Assembly (NCBI GenBank): GCA_947459425.1
Contig: CANHDJ010000005.1
Span: forward strand, 1-64,000
DNA from: Ignavibacteria bacterium
Lineage (GTDB): Bacteria > Bacteroidota > Ignavibacteria > Kapaibacteriales > UBA4661
Length of the DNA stretch: 64,000 nucleotides
Direction of reading: 5' to 3'
This document shows, in pieces, positions 51,344 through 60,582 of the stretch; the first letter of the stretch is position 1, and each line of letters begins with the position of its first letter. Under the pieces are notes generated by a model, which was not told where the DNA came from, did not search any database, and worked only from the letters and a program-made list of their open reading frames with translations. A program made the position numbers and the translations under genes.

Positions 51344-52579
51344 TCAATAAAAGAAATGAACTTGAAGATTCCACCGCGTGGCAGTAACGCGCTCATTGTC
51401 GTAGAAACGCCATTCGGGGCGGAGTTCGATGTAGGGCAGCGGAAACCACTGCACCCCAACGGTCAGATTATTAGCAAAAGTCGTATTTTTTTCATTGATG
51501 TTGACCAATGACTCTGTGCGCCCTTGTTCATAGCGCACGTAGGGATAGAGCCACGCAAAGGGGCGATAGGTCAGTTCCAACGTCCAATTGCGGGCAGAAA
51601 AACTCTTGCTAACATCCGCTATCAGATACTCACCCATCAGCGAAAGTTTATCCGTCAAGCCTACGCCCGCAAATATACTCAGCATTTGGAGATTACCATT
51701 CGCCAAAATCGACGAGCCGAGGTAGGAATTCAGAGCATGATCTTCGGTGCGAAGCCAGAATTTTACCCGTCCCGTTAGTGTTGGCGAGCGGAGTTGACGG
51801 GCAAAGGAAGAATCCGGCGCGATGGTATTGCCGATAATAGAGCCAAACGAACCATCACGGTATTCCGTATTGATAGCCGATAAATTTTGCGGTAAAAATG
51901 CGCCTACCGAGAGCGAAAGCCATTGCAAGCCGTCATATTGCAGTTCTGCACCCCAATCCGCATACATCGGCGGAATGAGCGGTTTTGGAAAAGCACCCGC
52001 CACCTGACGAATGAGCATGGTGTGGTCGTCGTAGCGAACACCAATGGTGGGCTGGAAATGCCCAACACGCAAGAGCGGCAGTGTAATGCCGGGCTGAATC
52101 AGCGCTGAAGCCGTCCAACCGGATTGCCCCCGATACGTTCCCCGTGCAGACTCCCATAACGAAGCCGCATCGAAGCCGCCTTCTAGGGTCAACCACTCCA
52201 ATCCATTCAGTTTTAATGCGCCGTAGAGCGCTAATTGCATCGGGAAAAACTTTCGAGGCGCAGCATCTCGTATAGGTGAGCGAGTCATCTGCCCACGCAA
52301 ATCCATGCCAATCGTAAGTTGCCCGTCAATATAGCTATTCGATTCGCCATCCAACGCATAGAGTTCGCGCAGAAGCGGAATATCCTTCGGATTCAGCATT
52401 GATGCGTCTTTGGCGACATACCAGCCCAGTTCGCTGCGAATGCCGCCACCTTGTGCGTTCACGTGGCACGTCAAGCAGCGATTTCCAGTTAATAAGGAAA
52501 ATTGAGGAAGAGCCGCAAGAGGAGGTACTTCCAACGTACAGAGAATGAGAACTATGCAAAAACGGGCAAGAATATTCAT
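51344..52579 (-). CDS. Outer-membrane beta-barrel with one N-terminal c-type heme motif
   Basis: A 411-residue exported protein (signal to about residue 22, ending PPLAA). Just inside the mature N-terminus is a single CxxCH heme-binding motif, NRCLTCHVNAQGGG, followed by about 340 residues of beta-barrel-like strands ending LQVHFFY. The motif GNRCLTCHVNAQGGGIRSELG matches a group of uncharacterised porin-like proteins with GxxCxxCHxNPxGGGxRxxxG. Covalent heme attachment would need a cytochrome c maturation system, which is not in this window. Probable roles are electron transfer across the outer membrane or a heme-tethered pore; both are speculative. Confidence 0.8.
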   Translation of the reverse strand: MNILARFCIVLILCTLEVPPLAALPQFSLLTGNRCLTCHVNAQGGGIRSELGWYVAKDASMLNPKDIPLLRELYALDGESNSYIDGQLTIGMDLRGQMTRSPIRDAAPRKFFPMQLALYGALKLNGLEWLTLEGGFDAASLWESARGTYRGQSGWTASALIQPGITLPLLRVGHFQPTIGVRYDDHTMLIRQVAGAFPKPLIPPMYADWGAELQYDGLQWLSLSVGAFLPQNLSAINTEYRDGSFGSIIGNTIAPDSSFARQLRSPTLTGRVKFWLRTEDHALNSYLGSSILANGNLQMLSIFAGVGLTDKLSLMGEYLIADVSKSFSARNWTLELTYRPFAWLYPYVRYEQGRTESLVNINEKNTTFANNLTVGVQWFPLPYIELRPEWRFYDNERVTATRWNLQVHFFY

Positions 52580-52611
52580 GGCGATTCGTTGTTAAAAGAG
52601 AATGGGAAAAA

Positions 52612-53562
52612 CTATTTGCCTTGTGTACGACCAATAACCTGTTCACGCTTCGTTATCGGCTCGACGGTGTAGCCTTGCTTACGCAGAAGCATTATCACGC
52701 CATTGTCTCCAACCAAATGCCCCGCACCGACAGCAAAAAATGTCGGCTTTGCCGTCATCATTTTTTCAATGCGTGGCAGCCATAATTTGTTTCTGGCATC
52801 AAGAAGCGTCTTGGTATATTCCTTGCTGCTAGGTTGGCTGGCAAGTAGAGGCTCGCTGGCAAGGGATTGCATTGTACCAATGATGTTTTCTGCTTTGTAC
52901 TCTTGTGCCGCTCTTCGTAAATCTGCTTGGATTTTCTTCCAATATGGTATCATCGCAACGATACTTTGTGTGAGAAGAGAATCAAACTTGGGTGCCGTTA
53001 CCCCAAGTTTTGTGCGGTCTTCGGTGGTTTCTAGTCCGGTAAATTCATGGTTATAGCCGCGTGTTTCGTTATCGCGTCTCGAAACCCCAATAACAACGTC
53101 CTCCGCACCTGTTTTCATGCAATCAAGCATCTTTCCTATCATTCGACGTACCAGAAGTGGCGGGCGGGTCTTTGTCCAGATACTATCAGGGATGAAAAGC
53201 GTTGTCGTCATAAAATGTCGGAGGCGCTGATAATCCTTTTCCTCTAGCCAGCGCTTATAGCTATCGGTATCGGTGAGCATATATTGCTGTAGCGCATTGG
53301 TCATATCTTGCTTATTAAAAAAATCCATTTCAAAGGCGATGCGTTGACATTTATTCATTGCCTCAATAGTCTGCCCACGCAAGATGAAATCCTGCACGCA
53401 AATCAGATGAATAGTGCCGTACAAATAAGAAGGCTGTGTCAATTTCTTGCCCGAAATTCGCCATAACAGCGAGTTCTCAAGAGGCTTTTGAGCAGAGAGA
53501 GTGGTATGCAATAGCATCATTGCCAAGACAATAATGAGTAGTTTTATCAAGTGTTTACGCAT
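52612..53562 (-). CDS. TraB/GumN-family protein
   Basis: A 316-residue exported TraB/GumN protein (signal at MRKHLIKLLIIVLAMMLL, ending LSAQ). Conserved blocks are LWRISGKKLTQPSYLYGTIHL near the N-terminus, GLETTEDRTKLGV, and FAVGAGHLVGDNGVIMLLRKQGY near the end. The GTIH and GxGHLxG motifs are thought to form a metal-dependent peptidase-like site. ATG 53562 is used; the frame extends to 53625 without a better signal peptide. It follows the MlaE-type gene by 22 bp and is likely co-transcribed with it. Confidence 0.9.
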   Translation of the reverse strand: MRKHLIKLLIIVLAMMLLHTTLSAQKPLENSLLWRISGKKLTQPSYLYGTIHLICVQDFILRGQTIEAMNKCQRIAFEMDFFNKQDMTNALQQYMLTDTDSYKRWLEEKDYQRLRHFMTTTLFIPDSIWTKTRPPLLVRRMIGKMLDCMKTGAEDVVIGVSRRDNETRGYNHEFTGLETTEDRTKLGVTAPKFDSLLTQSIVAMIPYWKKIQADLRRAAQEYKAENIIGTMQSLASEPLLASQPSSKEYTKTLLDARNKLWLPRIEKMMTAKPTFFAVGAGHLVGDNGVIMLLRKQGYTVEPITKREQVIGRTQGK

Positions 53563-53584
53563 AAGCAGTGGCAAAGGAAAAATT

Positions 53585-54757
53585 TTACAAACCAATCGCC
53601 TGAAAAATAACCGTAAAAATTGCATCCAGCAAAATAATTAAAAATATACCACTCACCACTGCCGATGTCGTAAAATGCCCAACACTCTCAGCACCGCCGC
53701 GCACCTGAAAACCGCGCATACAGCCGACAAGAGCAATCACCGCGCCCAACACGACACTTTTCAGCAAACCGCTTGCTAAATGTGCAACGGTGAGTGCAAC
53801 TTTTGTTTCGTTCAAATACCCACTCACACTGAGTTTTAGCGCTCCAATGCCAATGAGCAAACCGCCAAACATTCCGGCAATATCAGAAAACAGCACCAAA
53901 AGTGGCATCACGCAGACCACCGCCACCACACGCGGCATCACAAGGAAACGCATAGGATTGAAACCCATCGTGGTGAGTGCGTCAATCTCTTCGGCAACCT
54001 GCATCGTGCCAATTTCGGCAGCAAAGGCAGCACCGGAGCGCCCTGCAACGATAATTGCCGTCATAAGAGGTGCTAATTCTCGTGCCATCGAAATCGCAAC
54101 CATGTCCGCTAGGTATATTTCCGCACCAAACTGTGCAAGCTGCATTGCGCCTTGATAGCCGACAATAACGCCCATCAAAAAACCTACCAAAGCAACAATC
54201 GGCAGAGCGCTCACTCCCGCTTTGGTGACTTGTGCCGGAAAATCACTCCAACGAATGGAGCGTGGCGCACGAATCAAGTACGTCAGATTGATAAAAAATT
54301 CACCAAAAAACTCAACAAAAAATCGCACGTCCGCCCAGACTTGAAGCGTCGCCTCGCCGACGCTTTCCACGTAGCGGTGGAGCGATGTTTCTGCTGGCGG
54401 TTCGACGTGCTTTTCGAGTAAAGGGCGCTCCAAAAGCGTGATAAAATCTTGCATTTGCTCATGAATATACTGTACATCCAGCACAATTCCACGCTCTTTG
54501 CAAAAACGCTTTGCCGTTGCCAGCCAAATAACCACGTAGGAGTCATATTCTTCCACTGCTGCCATATCCACTGTAAGACGCTTGTGAGCGGATGCTTCCA
54601 AGCCAGCAAACAGAAGTATTTGTGCGGCTTCGTAGGCGCTGGCATCACTGAGCGTACAACGCCCTTCGGTAATACGGCAGTAGGTATAGGTTTGGAACTG
54701 CTGCACATCCAGCAGCGAGGCAGTTTTTGTGGAGGCTTGTGGTGATGAGGTGTTCAT
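53585..54757 (-). CDS. mlaE: MlaE-type ABC permease with N-terminal STAS-like domain
   Basis: A 390-residue phospholipid-transport permease. Residues 1-115 resemble a STAS domain (KRLTVDMAAVEEYDSYVVIWLATAKRFCKERGIVL), and residues ~140-390 are the MlaE permease. Family motifs are ALPIVALVGFLMGVIVGYQGAMQLAQFGAEIYLADMV, RELAPLMTAIIVAGRSGAAFAAEIGTMQVAEEIDAL and PRVVAVVCVMPLLVLFSD. The fusion occurs in various bacteria. The usual MlaF ATPase and MlaD genes are not adjacent. It shares its strand with the TraB gene downstream (22 bp). Confidence 0.92.
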   Translation of the reverse strand: MNTSSPQASTKTASLLDVQQFQTYTYCRITEGRCTLSDASAYEAAQILLFAGLEASAHKRLTVDMAAVEEYDSYVVIWLATAKRFCKERGIVLDVQYIHEQMQDFITLLERPLLEKHVEPPAETSLHRYVESVGEATLQVWADVRFFVEFFGEFFINLTYLIRAPRSIRWSDFPAQVTKAGVSALPIVALVGFLMGVIVGYQGAMQLAQFGAEIYLADMVAISMARELAPLMTAIIVAGRSGAAFAAEIGTMQVAEEIDALTTMGFNPMRFLVMPRVVAVVCVMPLLVLFSDIAGMFGGLLIGIGALKLSVSGYLNETKVALTVAHLASGLLKSVVLGAVIALVGCMRGFQVRGGAESVGHFTTSAVVSGIFLIILLDAIFTVIFQAIGL

Positions 54758-54773
54758 GGTGGTTCGGGAATAC

Positions 54774-54805
54774 AAAAGCCCGTCGTTCAGGGGAAAACGG
54801 GCTTT
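54774..54805 (-). terminator. Intrinsic terminator upstream of the mlaE gene
   Basis: A stem AAAGCCCGT / ACGGGCTTT with a 13-nt loop and a short T-run on the minus strand. It lies just after the gene ending at 54830 and before the mlaE start at 54757. Confidence 0.7.
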
Positions 54806-54829
54806 CTTGTTATGGTATTGTGCATATCA

Positions 54830-55519
54830 TTAAAAGCCCACGCGAAGGAAAATACTCGCAGAGCCTGTCGCATCGGCAAACACTTTTACCGGGTCATCAC
54901 CCGTCAGGCGGAGTAACAAAAAGTGTCCCTGTGTCCGCAAGCCAATATCAACCATTTTCGACAAGGGAATAACATAATCAATTTTCAGATGCCCGCCAAA
55001 CACCAAGCCATTACTATATGCGTATGCCGAAGGCGGATAGGTGCGAAGTGCGGGAAGCGAGTCAAGTCGTAAGGGGAGAGATGGTAGCGCCGTTCCGACA
55101 GTCCCTTGCCAGCGAAATTGAAATGTCGCGCCCGCACCAAAACGAAATCCCGATAAAAAGCCGCTACTGAATGGCGCAAGCATCACCGTACCATCAATAG
55201 TTGAATAATTCCGAAAGAATATGGAGTAGTCAGAAACACTGCTTTGCGATGGTGGACTGCCGAAGGCGACAGAATACGCGGATTGCTGAAAGGAGAGTTC
55301 CATTTCCACACCTTGAAGAATTGACCGCGTGTAGGTTGCCGACAAGAGCGCCGATGAGCCGCCGCTAGTAGCACCAAGAACACCAAGCGCAACACCAAGC
55401 CGATTGGAGACCTCGCTTTGCGCAGCACCCATGTTTTGCAAAGGATTGGTTTCTTGCGCTGCAAGAGGCAGCAATGCGCCAAGCAGCATCAAACCTGAGA
55501 GAAAAGCACGTTTGAGCAT
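54830..55519 (-). CDS. Hypothetical exported beta-barrel protein
   Basis: A 229-residue exported protein (signal MLKRAFLSGLMLLGALLPLAAQ). The mature part alternates in beta strands with Ser/Gly-rich turns (SGGSSALLSATYTRSILQGVEMEL, FLSGFRFGAGATFQF) and ends SIFLRVGF with a C-terminal Phe. It is likely an outer-membrane barrel. No known family. The start is ATG 55519. Confidence 0.75.
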   Translation of the reverse strand: MLKRAFLSGLMLLGALLPLAAQETNPLQNMGAAQSEVSNRLGVALGVLGATSGGSSALLSATYTRSILQGVEMELSFQQSAYSVAFGSPPSQSSVSDYSIFFRNYSTIDGTVMLAPFSSGFLSGFRFGAGATFQFRWQGTVGTALPSLPLRLDSLPALRTYPPSAYAYSNGLVFGGHLKIDYVIPLSKMVDIGLRTQGHFLLLRLTGDDPVKVFADATGSASIFLRVGF

Positions 55520-55565
55520 AGTTTTTCAAAAAGATGATTGGAAAGGTTTCTATTTCACAAGCAAT

Positions 55566-55612
55566 AAAAAGAGCCTTGTTTGTACATTAAAAAATGCTTC
55601 AAACAAGGCTCT
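55566..55612 (-). terminator. Intrinsic terminator of sucC
   Basis: A stem AGAGCCTTGTTT / AAACAAGGCTCT with a long loop is followed on the minus strand by a T-tract. It lies 22 bp past the stop of sucC. Confidence 0.8.
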
Positions 55613-55633
55613 CATAGCTATTGACGGGACTGT

Positions 55634-56875
55634 TTAGAGTTTATCCACCGTCTCTTTAACTTTCCGGGCTGCTTCTTCCAGCGTCGAACCTACGGAGAAC
55701 GTCAAACCGGATTTCTCCAAGATTTGACGCGCTTCTACGGCATTTGTGCCATCCAAGCGAATAATACACGGCACATTCAAACTCACTTCTTTCGAGGCTT
55801 GGATAATACCGTTAGCCACACGGTCACAGCGCACGATACCGCCGAAAATATTGATAAAAACAGCTTTCACATTCGGGTCGGAAAGCATGATGCGGAATGC
55901 GTTGGAGATGCGATGAACATTCGCTCCACCCCCTACGTCCAAGAAATTCGCGGGTTTGCCACCAGCGAGCTGGATTACGTCCATCGTCGCCATTGCCAAG
56001 CCAGCGCCATTGACCATACAACCCACGTTACCATCAAGTTTGATATAGTTCAAGTCGTATTTGGAAGCCTCAATCTCAAGCGGCTCTTCTTCTTCGAGGT
56101 CGCGGAGTTCGGCGTAATCAGGGTGGCGGTAGATAGCGTTGTCGTCGAAGGTCACTTTTGCGTCGAGAGCGATAAATTTATCGTCGCCTGTGCGCACAAG
56201 CGGGTTGACTTCAAGCATTGCGCAGTCCATTTCCTCGTAAGCGCGGTAGAGTTTTTGAATGAAATCGACAAAACTTTTGAGTGCATCGCCCGCAAGCCCA
56301 AGTCCCATGCCCAAACGACGTGCTTGGAATGCGCGAAAACCCGTTACGGGGTCAACATATTCGCGGAGAATTTTTTCGGGATGATGTTCTGCGACTTCCT
56401 CAATCTCCATGCCGCCTTCGGTAGAAGCCATGATGAGGTTTTGTGAGGTTTGGCGGTCAAGCAAAATGCTTAAATAATACTCTTTGGCAATGTTCATGCC
56501 TTCTTCGATGAACATTCGGCGAACGATTTTTCCTTCGCTACCGGTTTGGATCGTAACAAGTTTATTACCAATAGTTGCTTTTGCAATTTTGTACGCACGG
56601 TCAGCAAGGTTCCCTTCCAACAGCACCGATACACCGCGAACCTGCTTGCCGTCTATTTCTTGAGCCGCGCCGGAGGCAACATCATGCACAACGCCCTTGC
56701 CGCGCCCGCCAGCATGAATCTGTGATTTGATCACAATGACTTTATGCCCTTTTTGGACGAATTCTTTGAACGCAATCTCCCCTGCCTGCTCAGGCGAATG
56801 GACAACATGACCCGTCGGCACAGGAACGCCATATTTGCGGAGCAGCGCTTTTGCTTGGTACTCGTGGATATTCAT
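55634..56875 (-). CDS. sucC: Succinate-CoA ligase (ADP-forming) subunit beta
   Basis: A 413-residue SucC, the ATP-grasp subunit of succinyl-CoA synthetase in the TCA cycle (substrate-level phosphorylation). The N-terminus is MNIHEYQAKALLRKYGVPVP, with IHAGGRGKGVV (ATP-grasp loop) and ALDAKVTFDDNA. The carboxy-terminal ligase domain has NYIKLDGNVGCMVNGAGLAMATMD, NFLDVGGGA, INIFGGIVRCD and PCIIRLDGTNAVE. It is slightly longer than the E. coli enzyme (388). sucD, encoding the alpha subunit, is not adjacent, which is known in some Chlorobi/Bacteroidota genomes. Confidence 0.96.
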   Translation of the reverse strand: MNIHEYQAKALLRKYGVPVPTGHVVHSPEQAGEIAFKEFVQKGHKVIVIKSQIHAGGRGKGVVHDVASGAAQEIDGKQVRGVSVLLEGNLADRAYKIAKATIGNKLVTIQTGSEGKIVRRMFIEEGMNIAKEYYLSILLDRQTSQNLIMASTEGGMEIEEVAEHHPEKILREYVDPVTGFRAFQARRLGMGLGLAGDALKSFVDFIQKLYRAYEEMDCAMLEVNPLVRTGDDKFIALDAKVTFDDNAIYRHPDYAELRDLEEEEPLEIEASKYDLNYIKLDGNVGCMVNGAGLAMATMDVIQLAGGKPANFLDVGGGANVHRISNAFRIMLSDPNVKAVFINIFGGIVRCDRVANGIIQASKEVSLNVPCIIRLDGTNAVEARQILEKSGLTFSVGSTLEEAARKVKETVDKL

Positions 56876-56974
56876 AGCTTGTTACAAGAAGTTTGAGTGA
56901 AAAAAATTTATACGAATTGCCGTTGTAAGGAATGGAAGCAAGAATTGACAAGGCTTTGAGGCTTCGGAAGCCAT

Positions 56975-57016
56975 AAAAAAACCGAAAAGACTTGCAAATT
57001 TACAAGTCTTCTCGGT
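56975..57016 (-). terminator. Intrinsic terminator of the gene at 57056-57994
   Basis: A 14-bp stem ACCGAAAAGACTTG / CAAGTCTTCTCGGT with one mismatch is followed on the minus strand by a T-tract. It is about 40 bp after the stop. Confidence 0.8.
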
Positions 57017-57055
57017 GATTTCAAACTATTTCGGCAGCAAAGGGCAAATGTTTTC

Positions 57056-57994
57056 TTATTTCTGCTCTTTCACCATCAATTTCATGGTCTCATAATCAAC
57101 ACCCGTGCGGCGAAGAAACTCGCGGTAGGAATCATTGAAGATTTCTACATCGCCGCCTATTGTTGCTGCATCTTTGTACGCCGTCATTGCGCGGTACGTC
57201 AAGCCGTTTTGCTCGTAGAACGCACCCAGCATCAATTTATCCAATGCGCCAGCTTGTGTGCCTTGCTCTTGACGCAATGCCTGAAGCTGACCGCTCAAGG
57301 ATGCCGTTTCTGCCTCGTTCATCACGTAGAAGCAATAGCTTTCCGCAGGAACTTGCGCGTTGGTCTGCGTGACGCTCCAGTAGTAGCAACGGTCTTTTTC
57401 CAAATTCAACGCTTTCAAATTCACTGCCAACTGTGTTTCGGTCAATTCTTTTTTGAAGCGAACGGTTTGGCTTGCGTCGGTGATGGTGAAAAGATAGTTT
57501 GCTGGTTTGCCATCTACCGAACCGTGCCACGTAAAGGTCATTTCGTCATCAATCGTTTTGGTGGTGCGTGGCGAAATAAGGCGGAGTTTGTTGACGTTCA
57601 GCGACATTTCCACGCTTGCGCTCTTGATATTTTTGCCTTCCTCAGCGCCTTTGACCGAATTAACAACGAAACCAACAAGTTTGTCCATCCCATTAGATTT
57701 TTCGGAAACATTTTTCAAGAGGTCTTTCACCATGACAGAGCCTTCGCTGCGGAGTTCGACAGCTTTACCGCTTTTGTGAACCAAGCCGAGATAGACGGGT
57801 CCCTCCATACTGAGCAAATCGGTCGAGGTTAAGCCGGAGCCAACGGTGACGAGTTTCTGTGTGCGCTTGAGCGTGATTTTGCCTTTGCAAGCAATCACTT
57901 TGAAAATTTCATCGCCTTGCGAGAACGCGAGAGCGGGGAGCATAACCGCGAAGGTCATAGCGAAAGCGAGGGTTTTGAATGTGCGTGTCATCAT
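57056..57994 (-). CDS. Secreted protein with FecR-like N-terminal domain
   Basis: A 312-residue exported protein. The signal peptide is in MMTRTFKTLAFAMTFAVMLPALAFSQ. The segment VIACKGKITLKRTQKLVTVGSGLTSTDLL, then VYLGLVHKSGKAVELRSEGSVMVKDL, resembles a FecR-like beta-barrel module. The middle is a Fn3-like beta-rich region (FTWHGSVDGKPANYLFTITDASQ), and the C-terminus is helical and possibly TPR-like (LDKLMLGAFYEQNGLTYRAMTAY). AGGA 6 nt upstream supports ATG 57994; another ATG lies one codon on. It is not part of a FecI/FecR gene pair. Function unknown. Confidence 0.75.
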   Translation of the reverse strand: MMTRTFKTLAFAMTFAVMLPALAFSQGDEIFKVIACKGKITLKRTQKLVTVGSGLTSTDLLSMEGPVYLGLVHKSGKAVELRSEGSVMVKDLLKNVSEKSNGMDKLVGFVVNSVKGAEEGKNIKSASVEMSLNVNKLRLISPRTTKTIDDEMTFTWHGSVDGKPANYLFTITDASQTVRFKKELTETQLAVNLKALNLEKDRCYYWSVTQTNAQVPAESYCFYVMNEAETASLSGQLQALRQEQGTQAGALDKLMLGAFYEQNGLTYRAMTAYKDAATIGGDVEIFNDSYREFLRRTGVDYETMKLMVKEQK

Positions 57995-58188
57995 GACAAT
58001 TCCTAGAAATGAGGATGGTGAAAAATATATTTGAGTCGTTGTTGAGAGAATATCTTCGCCGTGTAAAAGGTTGTTGGAGAAGATACTTGTACAAAAGTAA
58101 CAGTTTCTTTGCAGATGCACAACAAGTTTGGGGCGAAACGACATGGAATAGGGGTAATCTATAACTGCCGAGTAGCGATATTGTTGGT

Positions 58189-59409
58189 TTACATTTGAAC
58201 GCGCTGCTCTTTCCGCAAGGTTTGAAGCGGGTAGAACGTCCCGCGCCAGGCAATTCCGCCCTTGCGCGTAGTTTGCCACGCTGAACGCAGCATCAGAGCG
58301 ATGGTCAAAAGGAAGGAGAGCGGCATCGTGGCAAAAAATATCGGCTCAAGCGGCAGCCGTTTTCGCATCACCAAGGTCGCCAGTAGTGGCAACACAAAAT
58401 GGACACACAGCACCAGACCGACCAGAACCATGTTTCCATGCGCCCAAAGCGCCCACAACGCCGCAAGATAAGGCAGCAGCACCATCGCGGCAATCTGCGA
58501 CACCCGCCAGAGCATCACGCGCCAGCGATAGCGCCCGAACCCCGCAAAGAAATTTTTCTCAAAGCCGTGCGCTATCTCGCCAAAGGTGGCATACCACTCC
58601 AAATGCAGCACCCCGACACCGTTTGCGGCATCGCACCGCGCACCGGAGCGTTTCATCATCATTCCCAGACCAAGGTCGTCAATAACTTCCATTTTAAGCC
58701 ATTCAAAACCCAACGTTTTCCGAAAAGCGCTTGTACGCACGAGATTAAAAGCGCCCACTCCGACAAATGCCGATGATTGTGGATTGCGGAGGCTTCGCAA
58801 GCGCAGGCTAAAAAGAAACAGCGATGCAAATCCCGCAATAGTGACCGACACCAACCACTGCTGCCAAACATTGGAAGAAGCGGGCTTGCGGGTTTCGGGA
58901 ACAACGACAAGATGGTCGAGGTGTTGCGCTTCAGCAAGGGAAAGGGCAAGCGTGAGAGCATCGGGCGCAAAGTGAATATCGGCATCGGTAAAAAGCAAAA
59001 ATTCACCAGAAGCCTCTTTGGATGCGGTGTGCAGGGCATGAACTTTGCCAAGCCAGCCATCAGGAAGCACTGCGATATGCAACGGCTTAACGCGCTTGTC
59101 GTGAAACGCTATACGGTCAATAATCGCGCCTGTCCCATCGGTCGAACGGTCGTTGACAATAAGAAACTCCACATCGGGATAATCGGTGGCAAGCAAGGAT
59201 TGGAGAGCCTTTTCGAGAGTTTTTTCTTCATTACACGCCGCGACGATGACGCTGAGGCGTGGCAATACTATTGGTTGGGCGAACGCATTTTGGCGCAAAT
59301 TCTTGAGCGAAAGTCCGTTTATGCCAACGATGGTAAAAAAGACAAACCACGCTGCCAACGCCAAGAGAACAAGAATCGTTGGTGAGTCGAGTGTGAAGGG
59401 AAAAAGCAT
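58189..59409 (-). CDS. Family 2 glycosyltransferase, membrane-anchored
   Basis: A 406-residue GT2 enzyme with an N-terminal transmembrane helix ([19 protein letters not shown]) and about three C-terminal ones. The catalytic domain has [20 protein letters not shown], the DxD motif FTDADIHF, and [19 protein letters not shown] as the acceptor-base region. This arrangement resembles carotenoid or glycolipid glycosyltransferases of Chlorobi/Bacteroidota. ATG 59409 is chosen because the frame from 59547 would overlap the divergent mdh promoter region. Acceptor unknown. Confidence 0.88.
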   Translation of the reverse strand: MLFPFTLDSPTILVLLALAAWFVFFTIVGINGLSLKNLRQNAFAQPIVLPRLSVIVAACNEEKTLEKALQSLLATDYPDVEFLIVNDRSTDGTGAIIDRIAFHDKRVKPLHIAVLPDGWLGKVHALHTASKEASGEFLLFTDADIHFAPDALTLALSLAEAQHLDHLVVVPETRKPASSNVWQQWLVSVTIAGFASLFLFSLRLRSLRNPQSSAFVGVGAFNLVRTSAFRKTLGFEWLKMEVIDDLGLGMMMKRSGARCDAANGVGVLHLEWYATFGEIAHGFEKNFFAGFGRYRWRVMLWRVSQIAAMVLLPYLAALWALWAHGNMVLVGLVLCVHFVLPLLATLVMRKRLPLEPIFFATMPLSFLLTIALMLRSAWQTTRKGGIAWRGTFYPLQTLRKEQRVQM

Positions 59410-59575
59410 TTGCGAAATGGGTGGTGGTGAGAAGAGAGCAAAATTTTTCGTAAATGCGAAAACCTTTGCGCAAATTTCTGAAAAAGCGCGTAACTTGCAA
59501 ATCTCTTGCGCACAGTGCGCTTTCACATCAACGATAATCCACTTCATTTATTTCAAATTTCGCATACCTACCGTT

Positions 59576-60502
59576 ATGAAAATTACTGTTATCGGCGCAG
59601 GAAATGTCGGCGCAACCGCCGCTCAGAAAATCGCTTACGATGGACTCGCTCACGAAGTTGTCATCGTGGATGTGGTCGAAGATTTGCCGCAGGGCAAGGG
59701 CTTGGATATGTTTCAAGCAATGCCTGTTATCGGCTCGGACACTCGCGTTACCGGCACGAACTCCTACGATGCAACCGCAGACTCAAACATTGTGATTATG
59801 ACCGCCGGACTCGCCCGCAAGCCCGGTATGAGCCGCGACGACTTGTTATTCAAAAATGCAGAAATCGTGAAATCCTGTATCGAACAGGCGTACGCGAAAT
59901 CTCCCAATGCGTTTTTTATCGTCGTTTCCAATCCGCTTGATGTAATGACTTACGTTGCGCTGAAAGCTACGGGGCTGCCACGCCATAAAGTTTTAGGCAT
60001 GGCGGGCGTGCTGGATTCGGCTCGTTATCGCACGTTTATTGCGATGGAACTTGGCGTTTCGGTCGAGGACATCAACGCATTTGTTTTGGGCGGACACGGC
60101 GATACGATGGTTCCGCTCCCACGCTTCACAACGGTTGCGGGTGTGCCGCTTGCCGAACTTATGCCACAAAACCGCATTGACGAAATTGTCAAGCGCACTG
60201 CCAACGGTGGTGCAGAAATTGTCGGCTTGCTCAAAACAGGCAGCGCGTACTATGCGCCATCGGCATCGGCAGTCGAAATGGCAGAATGTATCATCAAAGA
60301 CAAACGCCGCATTCTTCCAAGTGCCGTTTGGCTTGAAGGCGAATATGGTCAAAAAGATGTTGTCTGCGGTGTGCCGATTGTCATTGGCAAAAACGGTATG
60401 GAACGCATTTTTGAAATCAAACTTTCTGCCGACGAGCAAGCTGCTCTGAATAAATCGGCAGACGATGTACGCTCAAATATGGCAAAATTGACTAATGTGT
60501 AA
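59576..60502 (+). CDS. mdh: Malate dehydrogenase (LDH-like type)
   Basis: A 308-residue NAD-dependent malate dehydrogenase of the lactate-dehydrogenase-like group found in Chlorobi and Bacteroidota. The nucleotide-binding motif [12 protein letters not shown] is near the N-terminus and the acidic residue for NAD selectivity is in [17 protein letters not shown]. The substrate loop has Arg residues in [15 protein letters not shown], and catalytic His174 sits in [13 protein letters not shown]. It catalyses malate to oxaloacetate in the TCA cycle. ATG 59576 is preferred to the very long frame from 59186. It is divergent from the glycosyltransferase gene. Confidence 0.97.
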   Translation: MKITVIGAGNVGATAAQKIAYDGLAHEVVIVDVVEDLPQGKGLDMFQAMPVIGSDTRVTGTNSYDATADSNIVIMTAGLARKPGMSRDDLLFKNAEIVKSCIEQAYAKSPNAFFIVVSNPLDVMTYVALKATGLPRHKVLGMAGVLDSARYRTFIAMELGVSVEDINAFVLGGHGDTMVPLPRFTTVAGVPLAELMPQNRIDEIVKRTANGGAEIVGLLKTGSAYYAPSASAVEMAECIIKDKRRILPSAVWLEGEYGQKDVVCGVPIVIGKNGMERIFEIKLSADEQAALNKSADDVRSNMAKLTNV

Positions 60503-60514
60503 TTGATTGTCTCC

Positions 60515-60560
60515 AAGCCTTGCAAGTATCGTCTTCTGATGCGCCTTGCAAGGCTTTTTT
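60515..60560 (+). terminator. Intrinsic terminator of mdh
   Basis: A stem AAGCCTTGCAAG / CTTGCAAGGCTT with an 18-nt loop is followed by a T-tract, just after the mdh stop. It lies upstream of the lipoprotein gene at 60583. Confidence 0.85.
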
Positions 60561-60582
60561 CGTTCACTTTTCCCCTCCTTTT

